Shown here: positions 57,925 through 64,000 of the stretch, piece after piece
Numbering within the stretch: position 1 is the stretch's first letter
Layout of the letters: the number at the start of each line of letters is the position of its first letter
NCBI GenBank assembly: GCA_964059195.1
Contig: CAXKWD010000006.1
Span: 173,970,825-174,034,824 of the forward strand
DNA: 64,000 nt
Direction of reading: 5' to 3'
From: Ectobius pallidus
Taxonomy: Eukaryota > Arthropoda > Insecta > Blattodea > Ectobiidae
Made by a program: the position numbers and the translations under genes
Notes under the pieces: model-generated
The model's input: the letters and a program-made list of their open reading frames with translations, nothing else
What the model was told of the DNA's origin: nothing
Database searches by the model: none

Positions 57925-58376
57925 ACATGGCTGAGAAAATAACGAGTCTGCTGGGCCGTGGCGAACCTCTGGTTTCCATGGCAACCAGTGACGACGAGGA
58001 AGACGACGACGACGAGGACGATGACGATATCATCAACGAAGAAGAACACACAGAGGGCGCTGACGACAGATGGGTGTCCGAAGCGGACAACGTGGCGGAG
58101 CGCGATCGTCATTTGTTACTGGCCGGGTATTCAGATTGCATGACAGAGGCGCTTCGGTACCTCGTTGAGGAAGAGAGATATTCTCCGGAACACCCTGTAG
58201 TTGAGGGACTGCGCAGTCACCTTGCGCAGCAGCAGGATAGAGTGCTGTTAGAGGCTGCGCGATCACATCACAGACACCAATTGGACAATTCCAGGCCGAA
58301 CAATAACAACAATAATAATCGGATGGCGCTAGTGTCGCCGGATTCTTTATGCAACATCAGGCCGCCGGCGACATAA
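57925..58376 (+). CDS. Terminal exon: acidic, Orange-domain-like, bHLH-less protein
   Basis: The last coding exon follows a textbook acceptor. Its first two bases complete an Asp codon split with exon 2, and 149 further codons run to TAA at 58374. With exons 1 and 2 the protein is 195 residues. Residues 67-86 are an Asp/Glu run. Residues 108-150 (58110-58238) read GYSDCMTEALRYL followed by LRSHLAQQ, close to the Orange-domain pattern G-(F/Y)-x-x-C-x-x-E-x-x-R-(F/Y)-L ... L-x-S-H-L of Hairy/E(spl)/Hey repressors. A His-rich patch and seven Asn (171-177) follow, and the end is IRPPAT. The usual basic region and C-terminal WRPW are missing. In HES proteins the Orange domain governs partner choice, so a nuclear cofactor or dominant-negative partner is a reasonable inference, not shown. 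ATG 57927 has G at -3 and +4 and could start a shorter 149-residue form. Confident as coding, moderate for the family. Confidence 0.85.
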
Positions 58377-58860
58377 GAGGAACTCAGTCGGTATTGCAGG
58401 TTCCCATGTTACATACCAGAGTGCTGTGAGTTGGACATGACTGATCTGAGGAGTTATGTTGGTTTTCCCTGGTTAATTCAAGAATATGTCGCTCAAAATA
58501 ATATATTCCCTGCCCTTTAGCACGCTGGCCAGTTAACTAATGTTTTTAAACAACTATATATATATTTAAATTTTATATAAAATCTGAGGAGACAATAATG
58601 GTCCCAATATCTTACTACATGCCAAATAACACATTTAGAATTCTTGTCAACATAGGCTGCTACCTTTTCTTTCTGTGGACAATTGAAGGCATAAACATGA
58701 TAAGTGGATAACACTCAATACATTACTTTTGAGATAATCAAGAAGAACTGTTTTCATAATTTTATTTCACCATTTAGTGCACTTTTTGTAGTCATTACAA
58801 TGTTACAGATATATTTTAACATTTTTTAGTACACGCTCTCTAAAACAGCTGCTTGTCGGA
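58377..58860 (+). other. Putative 3' UTR start, no clear end signal
   Basis: Sequence after the stop codon is AT-rich, matches none of the repeats listed here and probably begins the 3' UTR. No convincing AATAAA with downstream GT-rich element was recognised in the first few hundred bases, so the transcript end is not placed. An AATAAA occurs near 59915, just before a hAT-type insertion, but it is not obviously used. Confidence 0.35.
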
Positions 58861-58865
58861 CTGGT

Positions 58866-58970
58866 AACACGACGAAAAGTTGCATTTTAGCGACCAAGGC
58901 CGCTAAAATTGCATAAAAGTGGATTCAAAATGCAGTTTTATCGGCCTAGTACGCTAAAGTCGTCGTGACA
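58866..58970. repeat. Imperfect palindrome in the 3' UTR region
   Basis: CACGACGAAAAGTTGCATTT ... opposes ... CTAAAGTCGTCGTG. A nested hairpin TGCATTTTAGCG / CCGCTAAAATTGCA lies in the left arm. About 500 bases after the stop codon. Confidence 0.65.
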
Positions 58971-59554
58971 ATCTATAAACAAAATACAGATGGCATTGAC
59001 CAGTCACATCAACTTTGACATGGATTTAAAACAACAAATTTAAGCAAACGTGTTTCTTTATGATAATCAGAAACATTACCAGGGTTTTTCCGCAAAACTC
59101 GGTTGCCTTCTTCATCATACAACAACAAATATAAGCCAAGTTTTCACATCTTCGTTCACAAGAGAAATATTGCTTACTATGGATGCACCAGCATTTAATT
59201 CCAATATACTCCTTCTCATAGTCTACTTCTGCCGAGATTTTACTGGCATCAGCTCCAATTCAATGTTTCTGGCTTGGTTTGAAATTTCCTCTGGATTATC
59301 ATTCATATTTTAACAAGCTTCTCATAAATACTAGTTCGTTTGCATTATTGTTTTAAAAAAAGTTACTTAAATTATAATGCATCTATACCGCAGTTCGTAT
59401 TGGTACGTACGGTTCATTGTTGTTCCGCGATTCAGGTGGCTGTGAGAATATAACGTTAACAAATGACTGACTACCTTTCATTATAATTAATTATACCGTT
59501 TTTTGTTTCATTCCATATAATTTAGAGAGCTATTACTAAAAAATATTGTATGCA

Positions 59555-59660
59555 CCACGTACGCAAAAACTTGAGCGGACTCATCCAGTATTTCAGCCTC
59601 GGCTTTCGCCTCGGCCGCTATACTAGATTCGTCCGCTAAAGTGTTACTTTGCGTCCTTGA
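59555..59660. repeat. Imperfect palindrome with CCTCGGC core
   Basis: Arms ACGCAAAAACTTGAGCGGAC and GTCCGCTAAAGTGTTACTTT flank GCCTCGGCTTTCGCCTCGGC. This core closely resembles the centre of the 482-bp elements, although the arms differ. Confidence 0.65.
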
Positions 59661-59941
59661 TACATAAATAGCTATTATATTATTAAAGTAAATATTAATT
59701 GAGTCTGAAGAGAGCTATTAACAGAAAATGAGAATGGATTTATGCAGTTCTCCCACTCAATCATACTACTGATACGTGAACTAAAACCCTACTGTACTCG
59801 TCTGAATTATTTTACTTAAATTTGTGTTTCAATACACATCAGATAGTCATTGTGTAGCCATATGGTAATCATTAATTAATTAATTAATTGAAAGAGAAAA
59901 AAAGATACTGGAGGAATAAAATTTCCCAACTTCATAATAAT

Positions 59942-60566
59942 TAGGGCAAGGCATTTGATGATTTTGCATCTTTTTAATATGAAGGTTAAAAGATAGCTCC
60001 AATGTATATAAATGTATATAATCAAATAATTAATTAAATAAGGGCAATTTGTTTTTGCATTATTTTCCTTTATTTTGCATAATTCGTAATTTTTCAAGAG
60101 ATAGGTCATTTTTTGGCAATTTTTAGGTCATTTTCGGCATTTTTAGGTCATTTTCAGCATTTTATGTCATTTTTGGCACTTTAGGTAATTTTCGGCATTT
60201 TAGCAATAAATATTTTTTCCTTTCTTTTTAAATGGCACATATTTGCTAGGGGCAATTTGATGGGCATGCCAGTTCAGAAAGAATTTATTTTTCGCTAAGG
60301 GTGTCCAAGTACTGTAGTATAAATTTACTGATTTCTTTAGTAACAATATAAGTGTGATTTATATTGTAAATTCATATATAAAGCATTGTCATAAACTGTA
60401 TTTAGCAATTCATTACTTAAGAAAAAACTAATTATAAGTAATAATGGTAAATTTATAGGTCATTATTTTAAGATTTCGGGTCATTTTTTCACTATTTTTA
60501 GGTCATAAATGCATTTTTTATTTTGCATTTTTTCACTATTTTATGGTCATTAAATGCCTTGCCCTA
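59942..60566. mobile_element. hAT-type element (TAGGGCAAGGCATTT family), 625 bp
   Basis: Inverted ends TAGGGCAAGGCATTT and AAATGCCTTGCCCTA, with exact 8-bp flanks ATAATAAT on both sides. The interior has many TTTTAGGTCATTTT repeats. Located downstream of the gene's last exon. Confidence 0.85.
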
Positions 60567-62499
60567 ATAATAATAGTCCACTTTATATGATTTATTGGCA
60601 TTTATTGCATTCTGTATGGAGGTCCATTCGCACACAATAGATGGAGGTTGCGTTCAACTAGTATTTTGTGCTAATAACTCATCAAAATTGTATTTATCCA
60701 CTAAACATACTCATGCCTTCAATTGAACGTTGCGTAATATTTCCAATGCTTAAAGATCCTGAGTTTAGCCGACAAATACGTTAGGAACACCTTCCTTAAC
60801 ATTATAGGGAATCAGAATATATTTTCCCCTTTTTGTAGAGATCTATCTCATGGAAAATAGGCTTATGTAACATTTACTATTCTTACCCTCGCCAAGATAG
60901 ATACAACCCCTTAAATTATATTTTGTCAACATCTTCATTCATTGGAAGAAAGCCCAATTTTTATCCCTTCTTCAAAAAGAAATTGATTTGTGTGCTATCT
61001 TATTGATAAATATAATAAAATAGAATCTTGCCTTCAAACTAAAAATATTGTACAGTGGTTTCTGTATTAGCCAGGGGCAAGTTATCTGTAGGAAGGACAA
61101 AAAGAGACAGTGCATGATGCACGCAGTGTCGACTGGTATGGAACCTGTTTCTGAAGAAGACGTGGTGCTTCGTTATCGAAACTCTTTTTGCTGATTCAGA
61201 GTGCCAGATATTTTTGTACAGTTTGATGGACTGAGTTTAAAACTCGTTTTTATAGTTATTATTGTTGTACAGTACGTCATATTGACAAGTGGTTGTGACT
61301 TGACTACTTTTTTTTTTTTATTATTATTAAACTTCTCGTGTACAGTCGCTGGCATTAAATTTGGTCCGTGTCTGTAATAATCAATTAATAATGAAGGCGG
61401 AAGTTGTTGCTAAGAGATGAACTTTTAATACTGATATGTTTTGCTAGAGTAACAGTAGGCATTGTCAGGAGTGTCACTAAACAGACGAACTTTTACCACC
61501 GACAGGCTTTCGTTTTGTTTTCTTTCACAGTGGGCATTGGCTAATAATCATGTCGGAGCGTTGCTAGGAGACTGACTTCTAAGCACAGAGATGCTTTGCT
61601 AGTAGTTATTTTCACAGCAGACGTTGGCCAAATTTAATGTCGGTGAATGTATTAATCTGTTTTTGTATATATTTGCTATTTTTTAAAGCGTTTAAGACAT
61701 TCAAAGACAAGGATGATAGGTGCAGCTTGTCAAATTTCCTTTAATTTGGCAACTTTACAATTTTTTCCTGCTTTAATGTTACACAAGATTCAAGAAAAAA
61801 TCAAAGTCATATAAATTTAAGGACCAATGAGTTCTTAAGATCCTTTGGGTGAAATGTTTGTACCGTCGGAAAATTGTCACTAGATTTTTCTGTACTTCCT
61901 GGTTTTTCCATAAGAGGTTTCAGCAATGCATTGCAATTAAATTTTCCTCCGATCAGATTTCTATTTCTATTTTCTGCAAACATGTGCCTAATACAGCATA
62001 TTTTCATCTACTCTCTCATATTTCTAGGCCTATGTTTATTTCACCACAGTTATATGACGATTTATGAGCAATTCACAAATGATCGTGGGGATAGTGACTA
62101 GCCGTTACCCTTACAAAATATAAAAGTTCCCACCATTGTGGGTTGTCGACTACTAAAACTGTTATTACAGTAGCCAGTACTTACAGCATGACGGTGGGCC
62201 TCCCCTAATATTCACAATAAATGAAAAACGCGAAAGAGACACCGGTCACCCATACAAGTTATCATTGCTTAACCCATGATCAGCTTGAAAGTATTATGAA
62301 CAGAACATAATTTCAATAAAATTGAATAAAGATTCACTCGGGAGAGCGTTTATTGACTAAACTAACCAATCAACGCCCTTCTGACCGAATTCGGCTTATG
62401 GACATGCTTAAGATGTTACAAACGCGTTAATTTAATAAAACTGGAAAATAAAAGAAGCATGTCAGTGTGAATGCCGCTTTGCCACCCCCTAGAACTGGT
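60567..62499. other. No gene recognised downstream of the gene
   Basis: AT-rich and mostly unique-looking. 61140-61180 and 47500-47530 each hold a CTGAA...TCGAAAC pattern of the kind found at Penelope-like element ends. This is too short to assign. Confidence 0.35.
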
Positions 62500-62768
62500 C
62501 TTCCTGTGAGCTGGGAACAGAATTGCTACCTCCAATACAACACAATACAGTTGAGTTAGAAACTAAACCCTTAAAAACGAAATTTTGAATGATGTACAGT
62601 ACTTGGAAATCGTAAAAAGGAAAATGTGATAACATAAACCGAATCTTTGATTACAATAAACAGCATTTTTTTTCAATGTATCAGTATTAATCCGTACGGG
62701 ACTTCATAAAAGTGATAACAATACCCGATTGATAACATTATCCGCTATTACATTAAGCGGCGTTCACT
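62500..62768 (-). mobile_element. pogo/Tigger-like terminal fragment, reverse
   Basis: Inverse of 9318-9620 with shared landmarks GTGAGCTGGGAACAG, GTACAGTACTTGGAAA and CATTAAGCGGCGTTCAC. No transposase is seen. Confidence 0.55.
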
Positions 62769-63756
62769 CTATTTAAAAATTCCATAGAAATTCAGTTGAT
62801 TCGCTTATAGAAAGAATCCCAACTTCTTCTTCTTCCCACCGAAGAGGAGGAAGTTGGAATGACGAAGCGGAATCTTGACACATCTTTCATTGGATCATCT
62901 TCTAGACAGTTTACGATCAATGGTGCCGTGATTATGAGAGCTCTTCAAGCCAAGGCCTCCCATTACAAACAGTTGACATGATGAGCATGACTTTCATCTC
63001 TGGAAACTCCATTTTGAAGAAATTTTCGGGCCGCAATTCTCTGAGATTCGTGAAACGCGAGATATGAGAGTGGATTTTCTACCTCATTTTTCAAACTCCA
63101 GACGTTTTCCAAAACAAATCGTGGTCACGATGCTTGTTTGTTTAAACCCAACCCGACGCCATTATCGCACGCTCATTTCCGTTTGTCATTTGTTCTCTGA
63201 CGCGGCCCGTGAAGTTGGATTGGACACGCGGCACCTGAGAGAGTGAAAGTGAAGATAATATTTTGTGATTTTGACACCTAATTGGAAAAGGTCTGCAACA
63301 TTCAAAATCGTCTTAAGCCATAGTAGGCTATATTAACAGGATATAATTTAAATGCTGCAGGCGAACCGCACAGTAAACGACTGGAGTAACCATTACCATT
63401 CTTTGTGTCGGTCCTTATTAATGCGGATAAATGAAGTTCTACTGTAGATGAAATCTGTCTAGGCTATTAAGAAGTGGTCTATATTAGGTTTGTTCCAGTA
63501 ACATACAGAAACCTTTAAAAGGATCATAGCCTACGCCGCTATCGCCCTTTCAAATGACAGTGGACTCGTCGAGACTACTGCGCATCTTTCTGAGCAGGTT
63601 CAGGTAGAAAAAAATGTACTGTAACTGTTAATATATCGAACATGCGCAATACAACAAATCCTCAAACAATTGCCGTAAGTTTACTTGAACAAACCTATTA
63701 TAATATACATGTAATCAGAAATTGTATTAATACAACAGTCCTATGAAATCATTTTA
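62769..63756. other. No gene recognised; one 60-codon frame
   Basis: A frame at 63064-63246 sits in a locally GC-richer segment (62860-63250), but its product resembles nothing I know. A short hairpin TTCTTCTTCCCACC / GAGGAGGAAGTTGG is at 62820-62855. Confidence 0.35.
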
Positions 63757-64000
63757 TACAGGGTGTTAATAAACAATGGGACATAGACAAACAACTTTTA
63801 TTAGGATATTTTTGCTCTATGACGTAAAATGTGTATGCTACAGAGCATTAAAGTCATTGCAATTCGGTGCTCATAAGTCAATAATGAAGCGAAATACGGT
63901 TAAAATTGTCATTAAATGGACTTCAAGCATTCTTAGTGATCGATAAAAACCTGACTCTTAATCATTCATCAACAGCTATATATTAATTTAGTGTTTCCAT
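63757..64000 (+). mobile_element. TIR element (ACAGGGTGTTAATGAATA family), runs off the window
   Basis: Same left end as 54157 with the shared CTCTATGACGTAAAATGTGT and CGATCGATAAAAACCTGA-like blocks. The right end is beyond 64000. Confidence 0.6.

Noticed and set aside
57879..58266. Minus-strand and alternate-frame ORFs over the terminal exon (Ser-rich and Val-rich runs)
   Set aside because: Shadows of the acidic GAC/GAG repeat on the coding strand.
59050..59313. 87-codon + strand frame after the Orange-like gene
   Set aside because: AT-rich, hydrophobic by composition, with no splice or family evidence. Kept as non-coding.
9318..62768. Inverted pogo/Tigger-like ends 53 kb apart as one giant element
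   Set aside because: No shared target duplication or transposase. Independent remnants are far more likely.
63064..63246. 60-codon frame in a GC-richer patch
   Set aside because: No start context, splice partner or homology that I can recognise. Mentioned only as a region entry.

Overview
The window reads as intron-rich, repeat-saturated nuclear DNA of an arthropod, most likely an insect. Base composition is AT-rich. Splice signals are metazoan (GTGAGT and GTAAGC donors, pyrimidine-rich acceptors). tRNA-derived SINEs, several non-LTR retrotransposon lineages, Helitrons and many hAT-type elements fill almost all of it. A cockroach-like (Blattodea) genome would fit, but that is an impression from repeat style and not a demonstrated identity. 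There is no sign of bacterial operons, rRNA, intact tRNA genes or CRISPR.

Only one host gene can be supported, on the + strand. A CpG-rich promoter-like stretch (5430-5600) precedes a first coding exon (5849-5902), a second exon (26167-26248) and a terminal exon (57925-58376). Splice phases agree at both joins and give one 195-residue protein. It has an acidic segment and a C-terminal stretch resembling the Orange domain of Hairy/E(spl) repressors, but no basic DNA-binding region and no WRPW tail. Thus 588 coding bases are spread over about 52.5 kb, with introns of about 20.3 and 31.7 kb.

The rest is layered mobile DNA. 0-5 kb: a LINE endonuclease fragment split by a Helitron, which itself holds a 482-bp foldback element, then LINE and SINE remnants. 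6-26 kb (intron 1): hAT-type elements with 8-bp target duplications (8132, 9849, 20404, 22269), three SINE families, a TIR element with about 145-bp internal repeats, and minisatellites. 26-58 kb (intron 2): more of the same, plus a pogo-like element with a broken Pipsqueak-type helix-turn-helix (36796-37830), a hAT-type element with clean ends (38364-39015), an L2/CR1-like LINE lying between inverted transposase-like arms (39.2-40.6 kb), a 63-bp-arm palindrome (42910-43086) and Helitrons in tandem (51661-52930). 58-64 kb: the gene's 3' side with two long imperfect palindromes, another hAT-type element (59942-60566), and transposon ends at the window edge.

Nested insertions with sharp junctions give an order of events at several loci. 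LINE preceded Helitron and probably the 482-bp element at 0-2 kb. LINE preceded SINE at 50 kb. hAT preceded SINE at 22 kb, and SINE preceded hAT at 20 kb.
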